From: Cricetomys ansorgei
Taxonomy: Eukaryota > Chordata > Mammalia > Rodentia > Nesomyidae
DNA: 64,000 nucleotides
Direction of reading: 5' to 3'
Assembly (NCBI GenBank): GCA_026225945.1
Contig: JAMJFZ010001815.1
Span: 4,004,001-4,068,000 of the forward strand
Shown here: positions 1 through 13,968 of the stretch, one piece after another
Numbering within the stretch: position 1 is the stretch's first letter
Layout of the letters: each line of letters begins with the position of its first letter
Translations under genes and position numbers: made by a program
Notes under the pieces: model-generated
The model's input: only the letters and a program-made list of their open reading frames with translations
What the model was told of the DNA's origin: nothing
Databases searched by the model: none

Positions 1-184
1 AGAATGAGATATTCCTTTGTAGTCAGTCCCATGAAGTTAGATAGCTTCTCCAAATGGTACAACAGGTCAGATTCATCCATGCCTAATCTTTATGCTGTCC
101 GTATTCCTCTTGTGCCTTTTCCTACCTTCTCCCACTGCCAGCTGCTCTAAGGCCCAGTTGTCTTTATCCCCATTGTGGCAGGAA

Positions 185-472
185 TGTCTGTGACTGTACT
201 AAATTCACATGTTGAAACCTAACCCCTCAAATCATGATAATAAAAAGTGAGCCCTAATTAAGTCAGGAGGATGGACAGCTGATGATTGATTGACATTGGT
301 GCCTTTGTAAATGACTCCTAATAAGGAGCTTTCACACTTTCCACCCTAGTGAGGAGAAGGCTATAAATTTCTACAAAACACCACATCTACCTTGATCATC
401 TACCTTCACCTTCCAGAACTGTGAAACATTTGTACCTCCTGTCTACAAGCCACTTTATAGACTAAGGCATTC
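185..472 (+). mobile_element. MLT1-type LTR (ERVL-MaLR), degraded
   Basis: This is an ancient solitary LTR of the MLT1 group, with no coding content. It carries the usual ordered landmarks: an 'aaattcacatgttgaaacc' block near the 5' end, a gtgagccc/aattaag block, a 'cctagtgaggagaag' block, 'ccttccagaactgtgaaa' near the 3' end, and a terminal 'gccactttatagactaagg' block. Order and spacing fit the consensus with several internal losses. This age class predates the rodent radiation. The subfamily is uncertain. Confidence 0.8.
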
Positions 473-3157
473 AGAGATCCGGGCTTCTGGGGCTTCTTTC
501 CCATGAGAACTGGGCTGTCTCCTGGCCTGCTTCTATCATCTTAGGCTGAGTGCCTGGAAATCTCACTTGTTCAGAATCTCCTTTACTTAGAGTCAAATCT
601 CTCTAGTCTCTGAGTTCACTGAATATCTTCATGATTACATACATTTGTAAGCTGAGAGATGGAAAAATGGAAGGTTTTCCCCTCTTCTAATTTTCTGGAG
701 GAAAAAAATGCTTGCCTTTAATCAAGGACAACATTAAAAATATTCAGTAACCATTAGAGCCAGGCCACCAACTATTAGAAATGATATCAGCCACTGGGCT
801 CAGGCAGGGCCCCAAAGAAAGCAGACTGGACTAGCTTGTCTTGGGCCAGAGCTAGGATTCTGGAGGCCTAGGGGCTGTGGGGGACATGCTATTCCAAACC
901 TGAACCTCGGTATTTACTATTAGCGGGGCTGCACTCGTTTGCGCCAGCTTAGTTTCAGAAATGTCTTTGTGGTGAATAAATAATTTGACATCTTTACTCA
1001 ATTAGTGAGTACAGAACAGACTATTGTGACTTCAAGAATGGGAGTTTCAGGGATGTTAGGAAGAGAATGGAGGCGTGGGGCCTCTGTACAAAGTACTTCC
1101 TATCTGATGTCCACCTGGGCTCATCTCCACTCTGGCCCTCAACACAGGCAATGCCAAAGAGAACAGCTTCATCAGCTTCAGCCCTATGGGGTAACTCTGA
1201 CTTTTGGGTCTTGGTTCAAAGTGTTTCTCAGTTGCTTAAGGTACAAAACTACATGTATTGGCTCTCACATTATTCTATTAAGACTATATTTGTTTTGATC
1301 TCAGACCACTTGTTTATTTAACTCAAGTAGAGAACACAGATGATAAATTGCGTATCTGTCTTTTGGATGTAGCAGATGATTCTGTATGTGTGTGGATCTT
1401 TATCTACACCGTCATCACATGAACATTCTATGGACAGAATCAGCCACAACTTTCCTAAAGGCAAATCAATGAATGTTTGTCAACAGAGCACCTATGAAAT
1501 GGTAATCTCTGTGGTGATACAGAGACAATAAGGAGACATTTTAGTCTCTCTTGCTTCTCTGAACACAGCCAGGAAAATGACTCTTCTCCACAGTTTAGGG
1601 GAGACATGTCAAGTCTGAACCCACTAAGGTATCTTCCTGGTCCCTCTGACATTTCTAGGGATGCAATGACATCAGCTTTAGCAGCTAATAAAACTTTTCC
1701 TGTGGGAATTACTGGGGACTCTCTTCACTGGGTCCTGTATTTTTGACAGCACGATCTTTTGCTGGTTCTACGATTACGTATAAATAAATAGGAGACAGAT
1801 TTCTGAAGGCAGGTGTCAAGAGATATTTTTCACCTAGGAAGAGTTAACTAACTGTCCATTTTGAAGATGTGTTTTTTGTTTCATTCCATTCCTCGGTTTC
1901 TTGGATCACCACTAGAGAGACTTAGCACCAGCCAATGAATATAATTTGAAGGTTTTCTGTGTGCTCTCAGCAGGTACTGTGTACCTGGGACCTCTGAGCA
2001 AATGGAAGGTAGACGGTGGAACAAGTGGATAGCAGGTGTTCTCTTAGGAGGCTGCCCATGGTATGCGTTCGTCTCCTACAAAGTTTTAAACGAGCCTTTC
2101 AGATGCAGTGGAAAAAGAAAAGATTAAAACACCTTTCCTTTTTGATTTGAGGAAACTGTGATTTTTCCTTTTGTCTTGGTGTAAACTTTTCATCTGTAAT
2201 GTTAGCTCGCCTCCAGCAAATCATGTCTATAGGATGTTTTCCAAACTGAAAGTATTCTGGAGGGATTCTAAAACGTCTTTTCCCCAACAGCACATCTAAA
2301 CTGGATTGCTTGAGAAAATTCAGACAGACTTAAAAGAAATAAAAATTCTCAACACACATTAAGTAAAAGGCCCTTGGTTGTGGTGGGTGCAAAATTAAAG
2401 AAACACTGTTCGACTAAATGTTTTCTAACCAGGTGAAAATATGTTCACTGCGGAGAATACAAACTGTTAAGAAGGCCAAATGAATAGGCAGCACTCAAAA
2501 AGTTGACCCACATTTCAGAAAGTTTTACATAAATTTTTAATTGCACAATGAAATAATTTCTTTAATCAAATAAAAATCAGAGCTATGGCTTTCATTACTT
2601 TAGGATAAGGACAAAAATCACAAAAACCTGTAAATTGTAGGATTCTTTCCAGATGTCTCAATGTAATCAGCAATTATAGGACAATGCCTGCTTTCCATGA
2701 GTATAGAGCATATGGAATAGTGCCTTTGATGCCTGTACCATGCAAAGTCCCCAATACTAGGGATATATCTTGTTAGATACAAAATACAAACAAACAAAAA
2801 TATCAACAACAAACACCTACTGAAGACTAAATTTTTTGGAGGTAATCACTGTTATCACTACTTTGAGCTGCTTTATATTTAGCCTAATTTTTTTTTTGTA
2901 TAAAACTTAACACTTTTGATTACTGGATACCACCATATTAGCTTTGGTTTATAATGAACTATATTATATATCTTTCATTCAATGTCATGTTCAGGTCCAA
3001 TCAGCAGTAGAAACTTTCTTCAGGATAATCATTAGTTGGTCATTCTAGACCATTTCAAATAGTGATGATTAGTTTTTATCAAATTTAGGAATGTATAATG
3101 GTCTGATATCCTTCATAAAACAAAAACAACACCCCTCAAATGAAAGCTGGCACAGAG
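473..3157. other. Unique, gene-free stretch
   Basis: I see no recognisable gene or repeat here. The open frames (up to 97 codons at 1005-1298, plus strand) show no family signature, and two overlapping frames of similar length cover the same bases, as expected by chance. The sequence is AT-rich with scattered A/T runs. Confidence 0.5.
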
Positions 3158-3272
3158 CCTAGCATGGTGGTATGTGCCTTTAATCACAGCATCTGAGATT
3201 GAGGCCAGCCTGGAAAGAGCCAATTACAGGGCAGCCAAGCCTACACAGAGAAATCCTGTCTTGGAAAAACTC
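3158..3272 (+). mobile_element. B1 SINE, internally deleted
   Basis: 7SL-derived B1 in sense orientation. It shows 'agcatggtggtatgtgcctt' then 'taatcacagcatctgag', 'gaggccagcctgg', 'cagggcagccaagcctacac' and 'agagaaatcctgtcttg'. About 25 bases of the consensus between the box A side and 'gaggccagcctgg' are missing. There is no long poly(A), so the copy is old or truncated. Confidence 0.85.
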
Positions 3273-3534
3273 TGGCACTGGGACAAATGTGGAATGCTTC
3301 CCTCAGTGGCACATTGGGTACTCATAACCACAAAGGCAAGTCCAAGTATGTCCTGGACACTGAAGTTAGTTTTCATGATTACTTGTGACTAGGTGTGCTG
3401 ATGATGCTGTTCATTCATTTGAAGTATGGAGAATAGGACTATACCAACAAGGACAATTCAGGGGCGTTGACACAGTATGGATTTGACATAGAATGCTTAC
3501 TCAGGGAACGAAGGCAAGAAGATCTGGAAGTTCT

Positions 3535-3672
3535 AATTTCTTCTTCTCTCTTCATTCTTTATTTCTTTTCTTCTATTCTTTCTTTCCTTCCCCTTCCTCT
3601 TCCTCTTCCTTCTTCCTTTTCTTCTTCTTCTTCTCCTTCTCCTCCCCCCCACTCCTTGTCTTCCTCTTCGTT
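3535..3672 (+). repeat. Polypyrimidine tract, (TTC)n/(TTCC)n-rich
   Basis: About 135 bases are almost purely C and T on the plus strand, with TTC, TCC and CTT runs and a C8 run. The mirror-like pyrimidine composition makes it a candidate for triplex (H-DNA) structure. Overlapping open frames rich in S, P, L and F are translations of this tract and are not genes. Confidence 0.9.
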
Positions 3673-4400
3673 TTATGAAAAAATATCAATCCCATGATGC
3701 TGAATCTAGGTATTATACTTTTAGCATTCCATAGATAGTATCTCACTGGTGACTAGCCAGCATCTCCTAACAGAGGTCATAACTGCATCTTGTCCCACCA
3801 AGAAATCCTATAAAATTCCCCACTCATATCTCTTTGTAGGCTTTTTAATCAGAGAAAATTTCTACCACCTTTTGAGGTTAGTGACTCCACTATGAATGCT
3901 CCTATTAATAATCGTTCTTTGTTGTTCGTATTAACATTATTTATTAACACATTATATTACAAATCTCAGGGTCCAATACCTAGGCAGCTTAGGCAGAGAG
4001 CTCACTCCAAGGCTTCCTCACTCCATGCTCTCCTTTTGGTTCTCCCTCTCTAATTCTCCTCATAATCCTGCTCTGCCTATCCTCCCTCCTTGCTCCACCC
4101 TCAATCCCCCAGGTGTTCTTCTTCCTGTTTTCACACAGACCCAAAGTGTAAACAAGTAAAAGACAAATCTTAACTAAAATATTATCCACAACTAAACATA
4201 CCACAACATGCTCCTGATTTACATTTTTGGGTAGAAAAGCTTTTGATGATGAAGTTTTCATTGTCATCTATTACTAACATCTGAATGCATCCCTCTGATT
4301 TTCTGTGTAAGGAGGAAAGGCAGGCTTATTAAGAATGTTTCTATTTCCATGCTTTGATGAAGGCCTTTGGGTATTGGTTCATGATGTGTGGGTCTGGTCA
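3673..4400. other. Unclassified stretch, possible old repeat at 3940-4240
   Basis: I see no gene. The part at about 3940-4240 has a C/T-rich block followed by A-rich sequence, which looks like an old antisense interspersed repeat, but I cannot name a family. A 92-codon minus-strand frame over it (3989-4267) has no recognisable features. Confidence 0.35.
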
Positions 4401-4401
4401 T

Positions 4402-4712
4402 AAGCTTCCCATTACTGTAATAAATGCCTCAAACCAACTTCAAATGAGGAAGGTTTATTGAGACTCATGGTTTTTGTGGTTTCAATCCATGATCACTTGG
4501 CTCTGTGGCTTTTGGCCTTGTGGTAAGGTAATACATCGTGGCAGGAGTACATGTGGAAAGCAAAGCCACTTCTATCAAAGTGGTCAGGAAGCATCAGACT
4601 GGAAAAGGAAAGAGAAAGTTCTTACTATGCCCTGTGACCTAGAACTCAGTTTTTAAAACTTCTCCATCTCAATCAATAGTGGAAGCTTGAGGCCAAGACT
4701 TTAAGAAATAGA
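4402..4712 (-). mobile_element. MaLR-type solitary LTR
   Basis: Read on the minus strand this resembles a rodent MaLR LTR. The plus strand shows 'attactgtaataaatgcctc', 'gaggaaggtttattgagact', 'tcaatccatgatcacttggc' and 'ggcaggagtacatgtgg', which are antisense forms of the 3' part including the AATAAA region. The far end is heavily decayed. Subfamily is uncertain. Confidence 0.6.
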
Positions 4713-5009
4713 CTTACTTCTTAAATCAGGCATGTACCTCATTTATGCTCAGCAATCATTGTTTTTGGACAAATTGCACAAATTTGCAACTTTTGGACAA
4801 ATTGTAACTTCCCATGGTAGCAAAACAAATATCTCTCTTACAAGACCCTAAGTACCTCATCTATCCATTGATTGCTTTTCCTATGAGTTTGTGAACATCA
4901 TAAGGACATAGAACATGTCTGCATTGTTCATGGAAATTCTACGTACCCAGTGCAAAACTATGCTGCAAAGAGCTGGTGGTTCATTCTTACTAAATTCAAA
5001 AATGGAAGC

Positions 5010-5144
5010 TTCCTGTAATGGTGTACACATGTTAACCCAACTACTAAAGGCTGAGGTATGAGGATCTTGAGTTTAAGTCAGCTTGAAGAATAATTGAGAC
5101 TTTTTCTCAAAATAAAATAAAAACAGAAGGGCTGTGGACATGCC
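5010..5144 (+). mobile_element. B1/B4-type SINE, 3' side cut by an LTR
   Basis: The block reads 'cctgtaatggtgtacacat', 'aaggctgaggtatgaggatc', 'ttgagtttaagtcagcttg' and 'gagactttttctcaaaataa', a 7SL-like left half, followed by an A-rich linker and 'agggctgtggacatgcctag', which looks like the start of the ID-like right half of a B4. It stops where the MaLR LTR begins, so the LTR probably inserted into or next to it. Confidence 0.55.
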
Positions 5145-5457
5145 TAGTCACTTTTCCATTGTGACAAAAAATTGTGGCCAAAGTAATTCATAAAACAAAG
5201 TGTTTAATTGGGCCTATTGTTTCAGAGGATTAGAGTCCATGATGACAGAGACAACTGAGACCTCCTATCTCTACCTCTTAAGCAGGAGGCATGCTGGGAA
5301 TGGCATAAGTCTTTTGAAATCTCAAAGTCCACCCTAGTGACACAAGTCCTCCAACAACACCACACCTCCTAATCTTTTTAAACAGTTCTACCAACTAGGG
5401 ACAAAGTATTCAAACATATGAGTCCTTGGGTCCCATTCTCTTTCAAACCACTGCAGG
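5145..5457 (-). mobile_element. MaLR LTR (MT/ORR1 group)
   Basis: Antisense LTR of the rodent MaLR class. Plus-strand landmarks are 'agtcacttttccattgtgac', 'gtgtttaattgggcctattg', 'agagtccatgatgacagag', 'cacacctcctaatc', 'aaacagttctaccaactagg' and a terminal 'cattctctttcaaaccactg'. These match, in order, the reverse complement of the LTR. It is near full length (about 313 bp), with no internal retroviral sequence attached, so it is a solo LTR. Confidence 0.8.
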
Positions 5458-5520
5458 ATGAACCATAGTAAGCAAGTGTTTTTCTAACATATGCAAATCT
5501 CTCCTATGTTTGGGTTTTAG

Positions 5521-5523
<3 letters not shown>

Positions 5524-5556
<33 letters not shown>
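5524..5556. repeat. (TA)n microsatellite
   Basis: About 16 uninterrupted TA units. Such tracts are unstable in length and can extrude as cruciforms. Confidence 0.97.
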
Positions 5557-6962
<1,406 letters not shown>

Positions 6963-9900
6963 AGAGATCAGAAAGGCACAGACCTTGTAGGAAAGGGAGA
7001 AACAAAACATGGCAGAAGTACCCACCTTCTTAAGTCTTTCTGTAGACCACATAAATATCCTACATCGGTAAAAAGCAACACAAACATATGGTATTTCAGA
7101 AGCTAAAAATGTTAAAAGGTGAGTAATAATAATAATTCTAATGACAACAACACTTATCAAATGTTCTTTTGTACTACTGTTTTATATTTAATTGGAGTTA
7201 TTGGGCTTCAATGTTACCAAAGTTATGATTTATATTTTCATGTTAATAGTCTTTTTCTCAAAATATTCTATACAATAATATATTGATGATAAGATGAACA
7301 TTTAATAGCATGTTTAGCTTCTGACTCTGCGCACATACTCCACAGGGGCCCATTTCCACTACTGGGTCAACATGAGGCTGATCCCCCTGAACTCCTTAAA
7401 AAGAGTAAGGACACCATCTCCAGTAGTCATAAGGATGAATTGAAGTGGAAATGAAATCTGTACTTGTGTTCAAGTACTGAGCCTGTATTAGAATAAGTCC
7501 CAAACATTTCTGTGTATTGTATATATACGCACACATATATGCACATAACTATTGATGCGTATACACACATGCATGTAACTATGCAATGATCATTGGAAGC
7601 TCGAGCCAAGCAGACGGGACTTTGAGAGAGTGAGGCAAAAGTTGAAACATTTAGGGACCAGAGAAGCCAATATTTGAGGAAGAGTAAGGAACTTAAAAAC
7701 TGAGAGACTCAATCAAAGCATCCAGAAGTAGATTTGATATGAGGGTTGGAATGGCATGAAAAGGCTTCTGAATAAGCAGATGGTTATGTCCTGAACTGTT
7801 CCTCTGTAATGAGTGATGCTGAGGAATGACCAAGTGCCACCAGTCTTGGAGAGTTGGTCACGTTGGGGAGACCAAGGTACAGTGTTGAACATAGCATCAG
7901 TAATAGGACCTCGAAGGAAGGTAGAGGGTATCCTTTTGTTCATATAAGCTTTCAAAGATTATTTCAATGAGAAATTTGGTAGCAGCAGGGAAGGGACTGG
8001 ACTGGCTGTTTGGAGTGGAATAAGAGACATTCAAAGAGACACTGAACTGCTGAAGGAGCGTCATGTGACATGTCATGTGATATGTGCCCTGCCTTGTTGG
8101 CCATATCCATGTGAGGTGTTCAATCCACGTCAGTCAGATGAATGATGTAACAAATTCACTGCAAGAGAAACTGACAAGAAAGCCACTGAAAAAGCTCTTA
8201 CAAAGCAGACAAATGATTTTACCCCAAGTATCAACTAATTTGTTTTCAAGTTGACCAACTTTCATTTGCCAGTTGTGAAACTTTTTTAAAAAAGAAAACA
8301 TTATTATCAAACTAATAACACGATTTTACATAAAGTTTAAATGGCGTGTGTGTTTGTAAACTCTTGTAATTTCTACCACACTCCTGTAATTAAAGTAATC
8401 TCTGTATACTTCCTTCTAGCCCTTTTTTTCATATGCTATCAAATTTTTACATAATTGCAACCACAATATACAGATGATTTACATCCTGCTTTTTAATTTA
8501 GTTCAAGGAAAGTGTAGCTAGTTATTTGAGAGGAAAGTAATAATAAATATTGGGTATAAATATTCAATTGTAAGTAGAGGAATGCTTGTCTCATCAATCC
8601 TCACATGCAGAAGGAGATGTAGAGGCCATAGCAGAGTAGAATTTCCCAGTGTTGCTGGCAGAGCAGAAGCTTCCAGCCTATAGGTCTAAATAAATATTAG
8701 AGCTAGAGGCCTCCATAGAATTGCAATATTTTTCTAAGCATTGCTGCATGCTATATCTCGATGCTTCCTGTTAAATCGTTTTTAATGCCTTCCTGTAAAT
8801 ATCTGCTTTGGAATATAGTATTATTCTTATTATTAATTCATATTTATTACATTGCCATATGTAAAAATCTTTACCACCATTGAAAAACTCTCATTTGATG
8901 CTTGCCTCAGGGACAAAATATACATTAGATGAGTAGCCTGCAAGAAAATGGTGCTGCTGCCTTTACAGGGACTGTGTGGGTTTCAGGACGGAGTGGCTCA
9001 GAAAGCCAGCTTGTTGGTGTGATGTCTGAAAACCACAGAGGTTTCTACTCTGAATAAATTTTGCCTATGATTCATGAGTCTTGTGAAGTTTATAACTTCT
9101 TTCCCCGAGGCATCCCTTCACAAGTTTTACCATTTCCATAATACCCCTAAATTTTAAAAGCTCTGGATCTGCAGCTAGAGGCAGCTGCAGAAGATGAAAA
9201 ACGCAGAGAGACTCACTTTCTGCTCTCCAGTCAGTTTTTTCTTTTTTTCTATTAACTTGTCTGCAAAAATAGCCCCACCCCCGCAAGTGTTCTGTGAGAG
9301 GTAGTCCAAATGAAGAGAAAGTGGGCATTCATTTAGTGGATTTATTTTTACTTTATTTCTGACTTTCAAAAGCAATATTCAAAACTATAAAATCATTTTT
9401 AAAATAAACTTTAGTAGTCCAACAGTAGTGATAACATTGACTTTTGGGGAGTTAAGATGGATGGCAGAAAGTCATGTGGCCAGATGCAAGAAAATAAATC
9501 TGTTCTGCTGATCAAAGACTGCATGGCTCCCTAGTCAGTAAATATGGATCTGATCCCCAGCCATGTTTTCTGTCTAGTCAACTACATAGCATCTGTACTT
9601 AGTCAGCCACATAAAATGCGTGGCCAGAGGCAGAGAACTCCACAGCGTTTTAGCTAGACAAATTCTAGTCATTTCCCCCAGGCAGGTGTCTCCGAGCATA
9701 TTTGTATGTTTGTCTGTTTTCTTCAGTGCTTCAAAGGACAGAAGTCTAGAGTGTTACAAGACTTGATTTGAAGCTGGTTATTGAAAGATCTTTGTGAATT
9801 TTAACAGCCTGAGTTCCTGGGGTACCAGTTATATAATCTCCATTTTTTTTTTTAACAAAACAAGAGAACATTAAGCAAAAATAATGATAGTAAAAATGTA

Positions 9901-10407
9901 AACAGATATGTACCCGTTACTATAATGACAGTTTTGTAAAGTTCTTTCATTTAAAGCTTAAATGTGCTGCTGGTTTTTCATGTCAATGTTTGTTACTATT
10001 ACCACTCTTTAAAAAAATAAACTAGGACTCTGAAGAGCTGGTCAGAGAAAAGGCTAATAATTCAAACTCAAATGTCAGTTTCTGTGTATCAAGGCAAAGC
10101 AATATTCCTGCTATCACAAGAATTAAATACGTACTAACCAGAGTGGGTAAAAGGCAACTTTAACTCAGTTCTAATTCCTACCATAGTGAAATAGCTCCTC
10201 TTCAACAAAGACTTCCTTGGGAAAAAGTAAAAACTAGAGAGCAGTGAACTCTAGGAGGAAGGGAGCCACAGAATGTGACTTTGTGGAATATCGGGCACAC
10301 CCGGGTCTTTAACAAGGTGTTCGCCTGCCTAAGATGGAAGGACATAGTCAGTCTTCTTCACTTGGAAGGGCAAGAGCAACATTAGTAACAGTCACGATAG
10401 CTGGGAC
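6963..10407. other. Unique, repeat-poor, gene-free stretch
   Basis: About 3.4 kb with no SINE, LINE or LTR that I can recognise. Open frames are short (at most 87 codons) and anonymous. Short poly(T) and poly(A) runs occur (for example near 9842). Confidence 0.5.
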
Positions 10408-10511
10408 GTGAAGGAGTGGAAGAATGCTAGAAGAGCAATGGGTAAAGCAACTCAGCCTGATTCTGGATGCAAATCTTTCTCACGCCATTTACTGATCCTT
10501 TTCCTACACAG

Positions 10512-10593
10512 CTGCAGGGAAGATTCCAAGCAAGCCAAGGGTCACAGAATACTTCAGCTTCTGCCTACCACAGAGCTGAAGGTTCAAGTTAAG
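10512..10593 (+). other. Candidate internal exon (82 bp), unproven
   Basis: The segment is preceded by a good 3' splice site: a branch-point-like 'tactgat', then the pyrimidine-rich 'ccttttcctacacag'. It is followed by a near-consensus 5' splice site 'aag|gtgagt'. A plus-strand frame runs through it from 10408 to 10602, but the encoded sequence matches no family I know. It could be an exon of a non-coding transcript, or chance. There is no transcript evidence. Confidence 0.25.
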
Positions 10594-10939
10594 GTGAGTT
10601 AACTGCCTGCTGGGTGTTTAGAACCCTCAGGAAAACGACAGCAGAGACTAGAATCTCTAATATTTCACATTCAAAATTTTCTGGATATTATCCAAAACTT
10701 CCTCAATTTTCAACTGGCCAGGAAGTCATGGCATGAGAAAAAGAAAGCTGTTAATGTAGAGAGATCCTGAAGTAGACTTTGACTTTATCAGATCTTTTCA
10801 ATATCTATCGCTATTAAAAGCATATGTGTACTCACGTAACAAGTAGAAAAATATGAGGGCTTAATAATAAAAAAAAAGATCATATGGAGATCTGAGCAGT
10901 TTAATACACACTATCTAAAATTTTAAATTTTTACTGACT

Positions 10940-12330
10940 GTTTTCAATGGAAGATCGACAATGATGGCTGAAAGTATTACGAGAATAGATGAATACACAT
11001 GACAAACAAGTGAAGATGAGAAAAAATAAGAGCAAATTAGAGAACGGGAGCTCAGGACCTAGAAAACAATATCAAAATATCTAATAGCCTTAGAACTCTA
11101 GAATGGAAAGTTAGAGAAAACAAAGAAGAACAAGATTCAAACAAGGGGTTTCCAATCACTATCTAAATTTATTGTCAGACAACCTCACAGACTGAAAAAA
11201 ATCACTTAGGTCCAAAAAGAATAAGCACAAAGGAGAAAATGTAGAAAGGTTCATAATAAAACTCCAAGTTGGTTACAGGAAAAGTTTATATAAAAACTAG
11301 TATCTCATTACTAACAGTAGAATATGGAGAAGTATAGCAGATAACTTCAGAGTGTCAGTGGAGAAATCTATCCAGTAACCTGGAAGTTTTTACCGGGGAA
11401 GACACCCTTCCAGGAAAAAAAATGTGAAAGAAGACACATATGTGAAAATTAAATGATGATTTTTTTTTTTGTCCGAAGACAAAATATAAAGTATACATTT
11501 CTGGGAATTATTCATGTAGAAGATATGAGATGAAATATGAGATCTGTAAAAAGAAAGTACAGAGATAATTGGATGCATATAAAATAATTACTCTTAGAAA
11601 CACATAAATATTACAATCAAATGTTTTATATTATGGCAAAAACCATACATGGAACTTATAACATGTAACATTTATGATATATATTTGACAAAATTAGACT
11701 GGGAGAAACAAAAGCTAGAATGTGTTAGTCTTGTGCTGTCTCTTTTTAGATGAGGCGCTATATAGTATTGTTAACTTTTAGAAGACTTGTTAACCAGAAA
11801 GTCTACTCTATGACTTTGAGTACGATGAAATATCTATATAATGTTCCCTATAATGGTGTTTCCTAAAATGGAGCTAAGAGATAATGCTAAAATGCACTGG
11901 ACAATTTGCAGTTAAATAGTTTAAAAGTTCAATGAAATTAAGAAGGAATGGAAAAGAAGCACAGTGGTCAAATGTACTCATAGAGAAATTAAAATGGCAC
12001 ATCTGTATTCCATTAGTTAAATTATTATATTACATGTAAATGGTCCATCTTTTTTATTTCGAAGGTAGTGATTATCAGTATAAACTTAAAAAGTAGAGCC
12101 AACTATACTCCATTTAAAAGGAAATGCTTTAAGTGTTAAAACACAAATTGGATGAGAGTAATTGGATAGAACATGATTATATTCAAATAATAACTAGAAG
12201 AATAAAGTCCTGTGTTGCATTCAAGTAAATCTCTAGGCAAATTTCATTATTCAGTATAGTTAAAAGTTGGTAAAATGGAGATGTTAGCTTTAAATGTGCT
12301 CATTAAGAGTTATTTCATTGTTTTTGTATA
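10940..12330 (+). mobile_element. Ancient L1 fragment (L1M type): end of ORF1 into start of ORF2
   Basis: A decayed mammalian L1 in sense orientation. The A-rich purine-biased strand, 'gaaaacacccttcc'-like text near 11400, 'acatgtaaatggtcca' near 12033, and 'agagccaactatactccatt' near 12095 followed by 'aaacacaaattgga' follow the order of the end of ORF1, the inter-ORF spacer and the start of ORF2. All frames carry stops. A B1 interrupts or ends it at 12341. Confidence 0.6.
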
Positions 12331-12340
12331 TTTAAACATT

Positions 12341-12490
12341 TCCTTTTTGCCTTTTCAACACAGGGTCTCTCTGTTGTAACTCTGGCTGTCCTATAACTCA
12401 CTCTGTAGACCAGGCTGGCCTTGAACTCACAGAGATCCACCTGCCTCTGCCTCCCAAGTGCTGGGATTAAAGGTGTGTGTCACTACTGAT
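12341..12490 (-). mobile_element. B1 SINE, near full length
   Basis: Antisense B1, the best preserved SINE in the window. Landmarks on the plus strand are 'cacagggtctctctgttg', 'tggctgtcctataactcac', 'ccaggctggccttgaactc', 'cagagatccacctgcctctg', 'cccaagtgctgggattaaag' and 'gtgtgtgtcactactga'. Similar 'aacattt' text lies on both sides (12333-12341 and about 12503-12509), a possible target-site duplication. It sits at the end of the older L1. Confidence 0.95.
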
Positions 12491-13921
12491 CAGTTCCTTT
12501 GAACATTTTTATGTTATGTTAGAAAGTAATTTTATCTAAAAATATCCAAAAGGTTTGCAACATTGAGAAACAACAATGACAAAAGATAAATTGTTTTAAG
12601 AGAGAAAACATAACAGGACAGACAATGAAGAGAATATAAAAAAGAAATAAATTAATTGATATATATATAACCTTGAGTTCAGGTCCAAATATATACATCG
12701 CCCCTATACCCTGGGCTATGGCCTTTAGCTGTTTAGTCTTCCTAAGGATCATTTCTTTGCTCATTAAATGATGCTTTTGTTCTGCATCTAAAGGCTATCT
12801 ATTAAGTTTTCATGACTATAACAAGATATTCCAGATTTGGAAAGTTAAAACAAAACAAGAATCATTATTAAATATCTCCAACTTCTTCCTTTTACTGGCA
12901 TAGATGAAGAAAAGGTAACTAATCAGATTATTGTTTATCTCATTCTTCATAATTCAGGAAAGTTAGATTATGACTTAAAGAATTTTATTCCTTATTTTAT
13001 GCTTCCATTGTTTTAAACTACAGATATACAAGCAAAATTAAGTTTCAGTCTCTTAGCCAGGACAAAAATGAGAAGTATGCTTGCACCAAATCTTCAGACT
13101 TCTGTTGTAAGCAATCAAATGAAAATATAAGTCCTCCAAATGTTGATGAAATTAAATATTTTTCTGTCATCAACTTCCTCCTTAGGAAGACAATTCTCTG
13201 TCAGAAATTCTAAGTAGAAGTATGTATAAAGTGTGCACAAGTTCTAAGTGTGAAAACATACTTCATAAGTTTCTTAGGATTAAACTCTGTTAATTAAGAA
13301 AGCATAAGGCAAAAAAAAATCACTTCTATTTTCATAAATTAAGTGCTGTTTTTGTTTATTAGCCATTGTATTTTACTTCTACTATAATTTGTTAGTATAT
13401 ATTTTTCTTGTTTTGGAAAAAAATAGCAGAAAGTACAAGAATTTTCGTGGATTTTGGCTCTTAGAAGGTATTGTATGTCGAGTTCCTCTAAACTGAAGCA
13501 CTCCCCTAGGAGGGCAGGCAGCAAGACTCTGAAGCTCCATCAGTGAAAGAAAGGCCACACCTGGGATAAGAGACACTCGGAAGACTGTTCAGGGCAACTC
13601 CCCATGATACAAAGGAAAAAAAATGACTGCTATGGGGAGCAGACTGTGAGCAGTCCAACAGTAAGGCGATGAGGTTCTTGGACTGTTGAGCTGCCTGAGG
13701 AATGTGCAGAGAGCCCAGATTCTCAGTTTTCCTCAATGTAGGAACTTATGTAGGGGTGGGCTTTTTAGTATGCAGCTATTTTTGTGTAATGTCTTCTACT
13801 AGTAAGTACTCCTTCACTCACACACCTGATAGTGAACACTATGAACTCATTGGTTCACCAAATTGGACTTTGGTGTAATTATTACTTGGGATTCTTGTGG
13901 ATTCCCTTTTTAGATGGGTAG

Positions 13922-13923
<2 letters not shown>
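12491..13923. other. Unique AT-rich stretch
   Basis: No recognisable gene or repeat. Minus-strand frames at 13339-13736 overlap in different phases and show no protein signature. Confidence 0.45.

Positions 13924-13966
<43 letters not shown>
13924..13966 (+). repeat. (TG)n microsatellite
   Basis: About 20 TG units, uninterrupted. The frame starting at 13914 translates it as a V/C run and is not a gene. Confidence 0.97.

Positions 13967-13968
<2 letters not shown>

Noticed and set aside
3467..3697. Serine/proline-rich small proteins
   Set aside because: Two frames over the same polypyrimidine tract; composition artefact.
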